The position numbers were made by a program, and so were the translations under genes. Below the pieces are notes generated by a model. That model was not told the DNA's origin, searched no databases, and saw nothing but the letters and a program-made list of their open reading frames with translations. From Himantopus leucocephalus (Eukaryota > Chordata > Aves > Charadriiformes > Recurvirostridae), in NCBI GenBank assembly GCA_003993805.1, contig RSEF01000031.1, positions 24,412,676 to 24,476,675 of the forward strand: 64,000 nt of DNA. Reading direction: 5' to 3'. Position 1 is the first letter of the stretch, and the number at the start of each line of letters is the position of its first letter. Shown piece by piece: positions 1-12,863 of this stretch.

Positions 1-187
1 AAAAGGTAAAATTAGCAAAGAAAAGGAAAAAAGAGGAGAAAAAAATCAAAGAACCCCCCAAAACTAAAACAAAAAAGAAAAAAAAAACCCTGTAAAAATA
101 GCAAAGAAAAGCAAAAAGAGGAGAAAAAAATGCAAAAACACAAAAAAAACCCCTAAAACCAAAAAGAAAAAAAAAAAAAAAGGGNNN
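1..187. repeat. A-rich tandem repeat, about 86-bp period
   Basis: Purine-rich, A-dominated DNA in which a block beginning TAGCAAAGAAAAG occurs at about 13 and again at about 99. Each copy is followed by a GAGGAGAAAAAAAT segment, a short C run and a long A run. This gives two imperfect copies with a period near 86 bp. The tract ends in an A run and three Ns (185-187), so its true length is uncertain. Confidence 0.75.
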
Positions 188-3100
188 AAGGGCACCCAAG
201 AAAACCAGCCCCACAATGGAAAAGGCCAAGGCACCTCTCCTCTGGCATTTTGGCAGGGCAAGGTTGTGAAGAGGAATGAAAAACCAAGCCCAGTAGTCCC
301 ACCTGCAATTTTGCTTCTTTGGAAAACCCCCCTCTCCACAAGCAGTGTTTTTGCCAAGCCGGCAAATCTGCAGGGCACCTTTGGAGTGATGTGTGCCCAC
401 ACAGGCCTGTCCGTGTTGGTGCCTCCTTCCGAGGGGTTTTGTGAGGGAGGGGAGCATGTGTCTGCATTCGTGGGTTCCCTGCAGGGTGTCCCTGGTATCC
501 TTAGAGAAGGCTTGATTTTGGACAGCAGAGCAACAAACCCATGGGTTCATGTTTTGTGGCCACAGTGTCCCAGGTGACATCTGAAATGCACCTGGAGATG
601 GGCAAGGGCAGGGGTCTCTCAAATAGAGGTGTATTATAGGACAGCACTGTATCTTCCTGGCAGCCTCAAAGCCCCTGAGATGAAGTTTGCTGGTAGATGG
701 AGAGTGAAACAGTGTCTGTGCACAGCCACAACTTGCCTCGCAGAGCCCGTGAGACGCGACACACCTGAGCATGCTTGTGGTTTAATGCATAGCCAGGTGC
801 CAGCTGACTCTCGATGGGTGTTTGCAGATTGTCTGCAAGATTTCAGTCATTTCTGTTTCAAAATAAAACAGTGCTGGATCTACAGAGTCTCCTCTGTGGT
901 TTTCCACAAGTTTGAGGATGCCTGTAGGTTGTTTGCAAGGCCTTCCTTTTGCTCATTCCCTGTCTCCGGCTGTGCTGGGTATGGTTCATGGGTTGAAAAC
1001 GTGCTGGGTGGGGGGAAAGACATTCCTTATAGTAATTAAAATGTGGATTATTCAGGAGGAAAGGACTGAAAGGGTACAGGAGAAAAATGATGCCCAACAG
1101 GAAGCACTGTTACTTCTCTTGAGATCACTTTGGTTTTCTCTGCTCCCTTTTCCTCCATTCTTAGGGCCCAGGGATGGTGACTTACTGTAAAGGTGTGTCA
1201 TGCAGGCACTGGTATACCTGCAGTCTGGACTTGGCTTTCTGAACGCTTTCTTGGATTTTAAACAATTGCACATTTACTTGCTTCTCTTCTTATAAAAGAA
1301 AGAAAGTGGGTGACCAAACCCAACTTGGAAATGAAGAAATCAGCTTCCACAGTTTGAAGTGCATTTAAGTTGACTGAAAACGTTACGTTTGCTTTAAATG
1401 ACCATTTTTACTGCCTTTTATACTGTTATACTTAGCCTAAGTCAAGAAAATATTGAAGAACATTTTCTCCCTCTATTTCTTTTATTTTTTTAGTCAAAAT
1501 CAGACACTTCAAAGTTTTCTTTAAAATATTTTTTCTGACTAAAATCGAGTGGTCTTGTCCCCCTGAAAAGCTTATTTTTGACAGAGCTGCATCATGTCTT
1601 AAGTGACAACACTTCTCTCTTGAAAAGCTCTCAAGCTGGTCTGCAGGGCGTGTAGATGTGGTGTGACTCACTGGCAGGGAGTTCTCTCTCCTGGAGGAAC
1701 CATCTGACAAAGCCCTGGAAGGTCTCTGCGAGATGGTGCCAGTGTCTGGTGTGTTTTCTTGCTTCCTCACTCGCTGCGATTGGAAAGATGAGGGTGTGTG
1801 CAGCTGTGGCGTCAGGTGCATGTACATGGACACCGCTGCCGAGAAAATGTTCACCCTTGTCTCTCAACATCTGTACCTGCAATATGTCCTCTCTCTCCTC
1901 TGCCCCATGGCTCCCCTTGCCCTGAGCTGGCACCAGCATTTTTGCCACCGCACAGGGACTCAGTTAATTGATCCAGATGAAAAACTAACTTTTTTCTTTT
2001 GGTAGAGTTATTTCTTAGGCCAGCAGTTCCTCCATCACTTTCACCCAGCTGCCTCTCAGACGCAAGTGCCAGCACAGAGCAGGGGGCAGCCTGAGAGGAG
2101 AAACGAAAGGCTGGGGCAGGGAGAGGTGAGAGTGTTTTGGCAGTGGTAACCTCTGTAATGTGTGCGGAACAGGCACGACAGGAACCAAATGCTGTCAGTG
2201 GGAGACGAGACAGTTAAAAGAATATTGGAGTAACAAGCAGCAGCCACGCAGGTCTGTTCACGACCTTTTGCATTAGATTTGTTAATCCCTGGTTTTCAGA
2301 CTTGAAAGGCAAACTCCATCCGCTGTTTGTGGCATGAAGACTGAGACACCTCTGGCAGGAGCCGGGCAGAGGGGTGGCAGCCTGTGCCTGCAAGCTGCCG
2401 GGTGCTGCACGTCAGGCGAGGGAGCAGCCCCTCTACACCTCCCTCCTCTCCTTCCTCCTTCTTCCCCTTCCGAAGCTCCACTGCAGCTGCGCCCAGCAGC
2501 CTCTCAGCTGGCTGGAAAGTTTCCCTGCAAGAAAGGCAGCACGCTGTGTGTTCTCCCACCATCTTACAGGAGCCTGAATTGCAGCAAATGATGTAAAATC
2601 AACCACAGGCTTGTAGTCAGCCTACACCAGACCTAAGGCTATGGACCATATTCTCTTTTAAGTACTCAAGCGCTCTGCTTTTATAGTTACTAAGAAGCAT
2701 GCGCTTAAGAAATCAGTGTAGTCAGTTATCTAGAGTAAATGTTTGAATGTGAATGTTTCCTGTTCGCACTCTGGGTCCTTTAATGGAGCATAAGATCAAT
2801 GTCCTCACAGAATTATCAAGGACATAGTGCTGTGGATAACGTGTTTCCCACTGCATTCTTGCTAACAGTCCAGCTCCAGCCTCCACACCTGCCTGTCAGC
2901 AAAGCAATGTGCCCCTATAGGGAGTGAACGTAGGAGCAAGCTCAAGGTGAACAGGCTGTATTTAAATACACCAACTGTATTTTCAGAGGCAGCTGTGGAC
3001 TGCTCCAGATCTAACAGGGAAACAAGCTGACAGAAAACTGAGCGGAGGCAGGGATGAAAATGTACTCTTCCTACACCTCGTTGCCTGCACTTGGATCAAA

Positions 3101-4400
3101 AAAAATGCAGAGACCTCTGCTACTTTGTGTTTCCTGACAGTCCTGTTGTGTACAAAGGGATTTTATATGGCGAAGGATATTGATATTTGAAATTCTTGGG
3201 TGGCTTATGTAGCAGTGACGCAAGTACATGCAGGTAATTAGAGACACTAGGCTTTTTGTTGGAAACAGCAGCTTTACTGTCACTTTTTCTGTGACAATAC
3301 GTTTATTTAATTGGTAAATCATATGCCTTGGCTGGCTGCGTTTGTCCTACAGAAAGGAAAACTGCATTTGCTAATTTAAAAGAGGGTGGGGTTTTTCTAT
3401 TAGGTATTGCAGAGAAAGACCATATCCTTTTTATTTTCACATGAGAGAATGCTTGGGCTGGAGAGGTCGTGCCGGTAAGCAGGAGCAGCTCCTTGGGTGG
3501 GTCGGCCTGAATCTGTGCAGCACAATACAGAAGGAGATTAGCTCCAGGCAGGCTCCCAGTTACCGCAAGGACCTTTTCAGTTGTTTCCTTCACACAGCTA
3601 ATTAAAGGCTGACAAGCTCAAGCTGGACTTGCCACATTGGCGCTTGTGCAGACCCAATAACAGTGTGTCATAACCAAAAACATCCAGCCGTCCTTTACGT
3701 TCCCTGTGTGGCCGGCAGATCTTTCCTTGACTGGTGGGATGGACCCCAGGTGCCTCAGCGTGGTGGGAGGCCCTCCTCAGCCCTGCTGGGCATCAGAAGC
3801 GGCCAAAGGGATGGTGACTCATGGGGACCATGGTGGCAGAGCTGGTCCCCCGGTATGACGACGAAGATTTCAGCAGGAATGCCAGGTGAACCCAGATTAA
3901 TAATTTTGCAAAAATGGCAGTGAAAAGGCCATGACTTCTGTGATTATAAATCCAACCCAAAGGTCAAGAGGTGCTCAGAGCAATGTTAGGAAACACAAAA
4001 TTGGGAAGTGCCCCTTCCCCAGCGTGTCTGCCTCTATGGTCTTCTGTGGGTCTCGCAAGCGGCCGCCTCTGCGGGGAAGGGGATCAGCTGCAGGGATCAG
4101 CATGGGGAACCGGGCTGTATTACAGCCTCCCTCTCAGCACGGTATTTGTGTTATGCATTATTTATTGTCATGAGGTAAGTAAACAAATACGTCATCACAT
4201 AATTGGCCACAGGGATGCCTGAAAAAAACACATCTAGCTTCAGTGGAGAGGCTGTAACTGCCCTGCTTGGGAAAAGCAAGCGAGGGACATCACTTGCCTC
4301 TGATCCGTGCCTTGTGCTCCTGGAGGGGAGAGGTGATGGTGCAACCCAGAATTCCCCTTCCCCGATTCCCCTGTCAGCTCTTCCGTTCCAATGAGTGAGG
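188..4400. other. GC-richer non-coding stretch, no recognisable gene
   Basis: GC content is visibly higher than in most of the window, with frequent CCTCC and GGCAG runs. Open frames on both strands reach about 140 codons (for example minus 1432-1854), but none resembles a known protein, and no exon with family similarity and splice sites was seen. It may be flank or intron at the SV2C 3' side. Confidence 0.5.
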
Positions 4401-6097
4401 GCCTGCAGTCACAGCAGAAACCTTAATTAAAAAAGTATATTAAGCTCAAGCTAGGTTGGAGCTATGTCAGCCAAAGCATCCCAAAGAAATGTGAGATTTC
4501 ATACATTCAAAATACCGTGGCAAACTGAATGGGTGGGTAAAATGTAGACCCGGAACAGAAGTGCTGAAGTGCTCTTCACTCTCAGCAGCAACAGTTCCTT
4601 CCCATTGAGGAAGTGATTTTAACTTCTAAACTGTCCTGGCCTACAGTCAGAGGAGCGCTGAATACCAGCACTTAATGTCTAGAGGAACATGTTCCTCAGA
4701 TTTTATAATGACTGCTAGGGTGAGCAAAGGTAATTGGAAATATGCCTAAATGCACTCTGTTGGGCATAAATCTAAATAAAAAATAATAATTATGTTGTTA
4801 TGTATCTTGAAATTGAAAACACAGTTTTTAAAAGCGAAATAAATAGTTCGTGGGCTGGAGGGAAAACAAACGTGTGTAACTTTGAGCCAATCTTTTAGAG
4901 AAAGAAGTCAGAAGATGTCTATTAAAATATGCACAAAAGAGTGTTTTTGTATAGCACTGACACCTGAAAAAGAACAGTATTACAGAAATTACTTCAGTGT
5001 CAGAAATCTGTCATCTTTCTACTGCTTGCAAATCTTATGTAGATTGCCTTAAAGCTGCAACTACCAAAGTAAGAAGGTGCTAAAGCACCTGCACTTAACT
5101 TGTTCTGAGGGAAAGAGCTTTTCTAGACCTTGTGGTTTGAGGGAAAAGCTGTTGTGCTCCTGGGGCTGTCTATAGAGTCACACCATTATCTCAGTCATGA
5201 GACTGGTTTGACTTAATGTTCCTCTTCCCTGCCCAAAAGCTGTGGTTTTGTTTTCCAGAAGCCAGCTCAGCTCCCAAAGAGCTGCTTAAGTATAAAACAG
5301 CAGGACGTAACAGCGTCCTGTACTGAAAGTGAGAAGCAGTGGTGGGGTGGGAATACCAAATTATGCCATACTTTGCTGTGTCTACCTCTAATTGCTTCAT
5401 GTTATGCATCCTAGCCTTACCTAAGGTGCACTTTTAAGGTGTACTTTTATACGTCCTTTCCTATCAGGTGAAGGGGCCCTCCGCTTTTCCCACCCTGGCA
5501 AGATTTGGTTAAATCCTGCCTGCCAAGGTACCTAAGAAACCAGTTTCTCTGCTTGAACAGGTTTAAAAAAAAAAAAAGAAGTATTTGTTCAAAACATTTG
5601 GACAAATGCCCTGGTTCCTGCAAAAGTGACAAGAGTTTAGCAAGACAGAGGTGGAAATCTTTCTGCAAGAACTCTGCCAGAAAAGAGCTTTTTCCATTTG
5701 TCTGTTGGAATAAATATTTATTCATTTGACAGAGTACTTCGGAGTGGAGTGACCCTCCTTGTCTAGACATAATGAATGACCATAAAAATGAATTCAGAAC
5801 TGTTTGCAAGCAGGGAACATCTGTGCGTGGATGCAGCTCGCAGCTTCAGCAAAAAGAACATTCTTTATCAGGTTGGATGTAGCAAAAGTAAAATCTTAAT
5901 TATTTCCTCACATGTTGTCCACAAGCTCTAAGTGGTCTGCTTGTGGCAGTGTTTCTTTCTTGGAGGGGTTTGGGGGAGTTTTGGGGTGAGTTTTTTTCTG
6001 GTTTTGTAATACAGCATCTGTGTGCTTCCTTGTGACTGCATGTGCTTAGCAATGTTTCCACTCCACTAAAAGTCTATGCATTATTCACTCATTAATG

Positions 6098-6170
6098 TAT
6101 TATTTATTTATTACTCTTGAGGCAGAGCGCTAGGAGCTTTACATTTACAGCATACCCAGTGACAGCTAAG
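6098..6170. repeat. Possible MIR/CORE-SINE-like fossil
   Basis: A TATTATTTATTTATTACT run is followed by GAGCGCTAGGAGCTTTACA. This recalls the common amniote MIR-derived unit in which a TTATTATT tract precedes a GCTAGGCGCTGTACA-like segment. The match is short and degraded. Confidence 0.3.
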
Positions 6171-9100
6171 GCAGCCCCACAACTATTTCTTGCCTGCCAA
6201 CTGTTGCCCCACGGATAAAGCACAGAATGAACTCCCATGGATTTCCACTAGACTAATTCTGGTCCTCTTATTTCCACCACTTTTCCTCTGGCATGGCTCC
6301 AGCCTTTTGAAAAAGCTCCTCATTATTCACATTAGTGCAAAAAAATGAAGAACGTGTCTAAAAGACTGACAAATTCAGGCTCTGGGAGGCTTGGCGAGGA
6401 GAGCTAATTCCAGCATTCAGGATACTTCTCAGGGAACACAGTGTCAGCAGCCTCATCTTGTTTAAATCAAAATGGCTTCAGTACAAATTATGCTTCTGGA
6501 ATCGACTTTGTTGTATTTCTAAGGAAAAAAGGGTATGCCTCAGATAACCAGATCCCAAATCAGTTGCGGCTGTAGCATTAAAATCAGTACATGGAATTCC
6601 ATGTAAAAATGAACCAGAAGCCTGTGTAGGTTGGGTGGTGCTGGGATCCTGCTGCTGGTTCATTGAGTTACGGCAGCACCGCTTGCAGGGTGGCCTGGAG
6701 CCACCCACCATTTGAGACTTGTCCTGCCAAAACACATGGTGGAGGTGAGCTGGTCCCCGGCTCAGGACACTGCTCACCCATCTCACGAGGCGCGCGGTAC
6801 CCGGGCAGTGGGTTTACCCGCAAGTGAAGGCTCTCAGCTTGCTGCTGGGCAATGATGGCTGGAACTCTGTGTGAGCTTTATATTAATAAGGTCTTTCCTG
6901 ATCCTTTCCGTTAACTATTTTTCCTGCTCCACCTGTAGGTCAGATTGGCAATTGCACTGTTTCAACGTGGACCTATTTATTTCCTGTGATCAGGTTACTG
7001 GCAGTAAAATATGCTCCCCTGACATGGCTAGCATTAATGTTTCCACATAGGGAGGGTCCTGTGTTGTAGTGAAGAGATATTTTTCCTTGATATCAACATT
7101 CATTTAATAATAATGGAAAGTAACATATTTAATAACAGATGACTTCTTAAACAGATGTGTGCTCTTATCCACTTTTTCTCTTTTGGTCTGTCAATAGCTC
7201 TGATATGCTTTTGCCAGGCAAAGTCCAGAGTTTTTCCCTGGGAACTGGGCTCTGTATGCCCATGTACTCCGGTCCTCAACTATTATTTTATACGTATTTT
7301 AGCTCACAAAAGGCAGTCTGACAGCCCTACCAAAGACCAGTTAGAGTTCACACTAGCAGTGTAATACTGATATTGCTGTAAATAAAGAGTATAGCAATAT
7401 GTCACTGTTCCTTGGTCCTCCTCCAACATTTTTACTAATAGCTAGTGATGTCTTTTTTTGCTGGACAGACTCACCATTTTATTCAAATTTTAAAAGGTCT
7501 CATTTTAGCTAAAGACTGAAAGGATGAAGTCAAACTCCTCCTACATACTGAGAATTGGGCTGTTGAAGAATTGCTCCCAAGGAGCTTGAGCTTCTTTTCC
7601 ATATAAATTTACTGGACAGTAACAACACAATCACTTCTGTGACTCCTGATGGGCAGAATGGGAGAGAGGGGGGAACTTATTCACAGACAGGTGTTCGCCA
7701 AGGGCCCAGACCTGCTGGATGGGAAATAAAACTGGGATAAAAAAGATCCTAACTGCTATGTAATCCTACATACCAGGAGGATTGCCTTTCAGATAGTCTA
7801 GCTCTATCACCAACACTGCAACACTCTTTCTAGGCAGAATCTGGAGTTTGCAAGGGAGTCCTTGGGGCAGTGTGTGCAAGGACAGCCGCTCAAAGCTAAA
7901 TGATGTAGCAAATGTAAGAGTCCACTAATGGCTTCACTTCCAGGATGCTGGAGAAGGTGGATTACTCTTAGTTTTATCTGATTTCTCATTCATAGTCTCT
8001 GGAAAGTCCAGCTGAACTGCAAAGCAAAGGATGTTTTCATTTAAACTCAGGAACCCCCTGAGATTCCGGGGGTTAAGCGGTTTGCAGTCTGTATGGGCAC
8101 ACAACACAATTAAACGTGTTATGGTAAAACCTATTGTAAAATGCACAATTCTGAGCTATTGTAGCCACTTACAAAACCACTGCTGTTCTGCAATAATCCA
8201 ACTCTGTGCAATATCATGAAACATTTTTAATTAAAGTGTCGTTTGCCTGTAGGAGAGTTGAGATTAGATCTGTAGCCTATGCTGTATCTGATCAGAATTC
8301 AGCCAAACTATCTGGATATCCAACCAACATTTTAAGTGGTTACAGCAGGCATTTCGCACTTCATTCTTGTATCTAACAATTTTTAAGTACTTTTTTAGAA
8401 TTTTTTTCACCATTGGACAGTGTGTTTGAGGAATATTTTGGCAATTTCCCATTCTATGGCTAGAAGTGCCACAGTCTGGCTTTTCTGAAGGATAACAGAA
8501 GTTACCCAAGGATTGATAAAGCTGACACTGTTCTGTTTTCTCATTTTCAAAGCTGGAAACATTGCCTGGATTGATTAGTGTAGGCATTTGCGCAAGCAGT
8601 TTGTGCAGGCATTACCACTGATGGCAGTAGCTGCAGCTTCTGCCTCTAGGCCCAAACGTAGGGACAACATTTGGCTTTCTGAGCAGAAGTCATGCAGCAC
8701 TTTGAAGGTGGCAGCGTACCCTAGTGCGGCCAATAGTGGTACACAGATCACAGCTGACAGACCTTTGAGGCTGCATAATTCAGCAACTGACGTGGTCAGG
8801 CCCTTACCTCAAGATCTACCCTCCTCTCCCAGGAAGTCTCTCCGTAATATAGCTTTTGGTGTCTTCTTAAGCTATTTTGCACATAAAACTTTAGTTTGCT
8901 ATTGTAATACAAAATCATTACTGCGGTCCTCATCAGACCAGTTAGGTCCACTCAGAGAGCCAGAAGTGACATGATGCAAAATGCATCTCTGTGGTCTCTG
9001 CAGAAAGAGTGGATTCACATCTATACTGTGAAAGTTTCCATATGGTGCCACCAGGAAACCTATAGCATGGTATGACTTTCAGTTTGGCTTAATATTTTTA

Positions 9101-9420
9101 GGAAAGTCTATGAGGGACTTTAAGTCAGTGTTTGTTTCCTCTGCTGTCAATGTAAAGCGCAATAAAAAAGTTTCAGAGATGACTTAACAGGATGGGGAGA
9201 GGTTCATGTTAGATACTGATCTCACATCAGCCTAATATATCACATGCAACTTCAAAATTGCAATGGATTAAATAATAATCACAGCCTAGTTGGCATCCTA
9301 GTGGAAAGTAAAGCATATGGAGGATGCACATGATCCATTTTAACATTTGGTCTCACCACAAAATGCCTCCTCCTCTTACATTTTCATCCACAAACGCTTG
9401 TCCTGTCTCACAATACAGAG

Positions 9421-9454
9421 ACACACACACACACACACACACAAACACACACTG
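9421..9454. repeat. (AC)n microsatellite
   Basis: About 12 uninterrupted AC units, then one interruption (AAAC) and further ACs. Confidence 0.95.
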
Positions 9455-12400
9455 TGCTCTGAATTAACCATCACCTTTTGCTACCCTAACTGTATCAGCC
9501 AGGAGTATATATGCGTTTGCTTGCAAAATTCTTCAGCAAAATGCAGTGCTACAAGCCGAAGTGTCCTTTTTGCAGGATGATGTGCTTCAACACAAGATTG
9601 CCTGCTACTGAAGGTTTTCCAGAGATTATGTGAAGCTTCTGAAAGGTAGCTATGAAGAATAAGTGCAAATCTTCTCCCACATCCCCTTTTGGATTATTAT
9701 CTTACCTTCTGCACAAAAGTTGATTTCTTCCCAGAATGGGACTAGGAGACACAAACATAAAAGCTTCATCTCCACTAGAGGATGAGAGAAGTGTAGTTAT
9801 AGTACCAATTCCCTTCAAATGCAGCTACTTGAGGGTGTACATGTAAGGAGACTTAAAATATGGATTAGTACTTCTGTTGATTGTACTTAATAAATGGAGA
9901 AAGTTTTTTCTGCACTGTACCACAAAAAAATCCAGTTGCCAAAGGAGAGTCACAAAGTCATACATGTCCTTGGTTGTTGGGTTTTTCAGGCAGAGCTCTT
10001 GCATGAGATGAGAAATGCTTCAGTTCACATGTAGCTTAACTTTTCCCTATTGGTGACACAGCTGAAGAGGCTCATGTGTTTTGTTTAGTCCATCATCTGT
10101 TTGGAATAACCTATATTTGGAAATGTATTTCCGATCCAGCTATGGAGATGGTAGAATGTAAATAACTCAGCAGTTTTTTGTTATTTTAAAGCTACCACGT
10201 TTGATCTGTTGAAGCTTTTCAGAGGCCCTTAGTGCACAAATGCAATGAAGAACTAATGTTGTTGCAGTGCTGCTTCAGCTTTTTGGGTTTGGTTGTTGGT
10301 GTCTTTTGGTGAATACCAAGTTCTCATGGAACCATAGTTTATTGTATAAATTCCAGTTAGCCTTTCAGGTGCATGGATCATCATACCTTGCAGCAGTATG
10401 CTTTTCACACAGAGTTAGATTACATCCTTTTGGTGATAACATACCCCTGCAGTGCAGTTATGTAGCGAAAGGCCAGATGTCTATTTTGTGCAATTATGTA
10501 CCATAAAAATATGAATCCCAAATGGTTAACTAAAGAACTTTGTCTCTTGCAGCCACAGCAACTTTAACTCTGTGCTTTTTTATGGTCATCTACATTTGTT
10601 TAAATTTATTAACTTGTTCCATGTTTTCTTTTAATACGTGCTAAACCACTATTACAGGCACTAAAGATGAAATACACAGAGAGCCTTTGTAAAAGAACAA
10701 ATCACAGTAGAACAACTGTTTTCAGTATTTTGCAAGTAGTGAAGAATGATGTTCTGGCTATCATCACACCTGATGTGTATTCATTGCAGAGAACAAATCT
10801 TTATTTGAATATAGTGGAGCAAAAAATGCTCCTTTATTAATCTGATGTACACTAAATAACTTTGCATTTGTTACATGGATGATAAATATTTGGCAGATAA
10901 ATTTATAAACACTTCCACGTTTTATAGATTTATACTGTACACAGTCATCCTACACAGAGCATGCCCTTTCACAAGTATACAGACAGCTTTCCTTAGGGGA
11001 CTTAATCAAAACACTTGGTCAAACATTTTGGAAGTTGGCAATCTGACACAGAGGAGCATACTGGAAAGATGAGTTCACAATTGTACCAGCTGGACTTGAA
11101 ATGAAAAATTCAGAACTCCAAAAGAGAGAATTTATCAAGGCACACACATGCAAACACATATATACAATAGTGATGACTGTAACCTGCTTTACAGGAGATC
11201 ACACACAGCAGTAAAGAAAACAAACAAAGAAAGAAACAGAGAGGTCAGGACCATTGCCAAGATCTTGTTGCAGATTAGCAGATCTGGAAGTAAACATGTA
11301 TAAATGGGAATTCGACTTCAAAGTAGCTCATTACTGTATATACAATATGTACATGTTTCCTCACATTAAGAAATGGAGATTGTTAGAAATGGTTATGATT
11401 TTCTTGACAACATATGCACACTAACACACCTGTGCTTTTGTACACTAAAGACAGTTTGAAAAATTGTACTCCCAGTTGGCTCAGAGCAATTGGCAATTTG
11501 AGTGGAATTTTAGTAGGAGAAAACAGGAGCAGAATATAGCTCACAAAAGACTAGCAAAGAATATATGTTTTCTTTTTGTTGCTCAACGTTAGAAAACGCA
11601 AACAAGTTTTTAAGAAAATCAGTAACCTGACAATGCGAATAAATTACAGTGAAGGTAAAGAGCTCTACTTTCAGTACCTCATCCTTGATGCCTGATTTCT
11701 GCACATGTGTCATTACACTGCACAGGAAACTGCCCACTTAAAAAAAATAATCTAACTATGTATAGTATATTTTGCATATATTTGAGGCTAAGTATGAGAT
11801 ACATTTTAGTTGGCACAATGTTATGCAGCTGAAGGTAATACAGCAATTTTTTTTTGAAAGTTTTTATCGGGATTTTTAATACAATATTCTATAGCAAATG
11901 GCTAAAATAAGCTGTCAGTTGATTCATTAGGCTTGCAGCATGGGATGCTATTAAAAGTCCTTTTACTGTTTGGGAAATGTTACATTATAGGAAAAAGCCA
12001 GGCTAAAATTAATAATGTTAAAAATAAGGGCTAAAAGGACACATTTCTTTTACAAGAGCAATTCCAGCATGACAGTACACACAATCATGTATTTAATATT
12101 TTTGAAGGAGAAAGCTAAGATCCAGATCCTGCAAACTGGTTCATTGATTTAAACAGGGACCAGTTTACACACACAGTACTAGTAACTCATGTAACACTTT
12201 GTACGATCCTAAACCACTAGAAAGACAGTAAATGCAGTCACTAGCAGCTTGGTGCATTTTTTTAATTCTTTATAAATGAGCTACCTTTCCTATAGCGCTA
12301 TTTCATGCCTGCTCCCATATTTGTTGCAAATGTCAGTAAAAACTTCAATTTCACTAGTGAAGAACTAATGAAATCAATCACCATATCAGAAAGGATCTGT

Positions 12401-12825
12401 GGCAGGAAGAAACAGGAAAGAGCTGTAAGGTTTGTCCAAAAAAGATGATGGTAGGTTGTGTTTTGTAAGATTGCTCTCCAAACTTTAATATTCTTTTTTT
12501 CTTTCTAAACTATTGGTTTTAATCCATGTTTAAAAACTTCCAAATAGAAGATAGTATTATCTACTGCTACTTTGAACCTGAACAGAAATTTTCTACTTTA
12601 AACTGTCTGTTCTTGACCACAATCAGAAACCATATGCTATAGTCTCACTCAGTGAGTGTGTTTTCCTTTTGGAAAGACCCACTGCTTTCCAAAAGTACTA
12701 TTGTATGAGCATTGCTCCCTTTCATAGTCTCCTCCCAAAGGTTTGGTATAGACTGGTCTTCAATTTATCAACTCATAGAACACATGGGGAAAAAATAGAA
12801 TTACAGGCTGCTTGGGTTGGTAGGT

Positions 12826-12863
12826 TTGTTGGTTTGTTTGTTTGTTTGTTTGTTTGTTTGTTT
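12826..12863. repeat. (TTTG)n microsatellite
   Basis: About nine TTTG units, the first with variant spacing (TTTGTTGG). The preceding 30 bases (AATAGAATTACAGGCTG, then GGGTTGGTAGG) faintly recall a CR1 3' end, whose terminal octamer repeats sometimes seed such tracts. Confidence 0.9.

Noticed and set aside
1432..1854. A 140-codon open frame on the minus strand in the GC-richer left end
   Set aside because: Low-complexity Ser/Arg/Lys-rich translation, an overlapping opposite frame of similar length, and no family resemblance or splice context.
12785..12825. AATAGAATTACAGG...GGGTTGG before the TTTG repeat, possibly a CR1 3' end
   Set aside because: Only about 30 bases, with no following ORF2 or consensus blocks; too weak to annotate.
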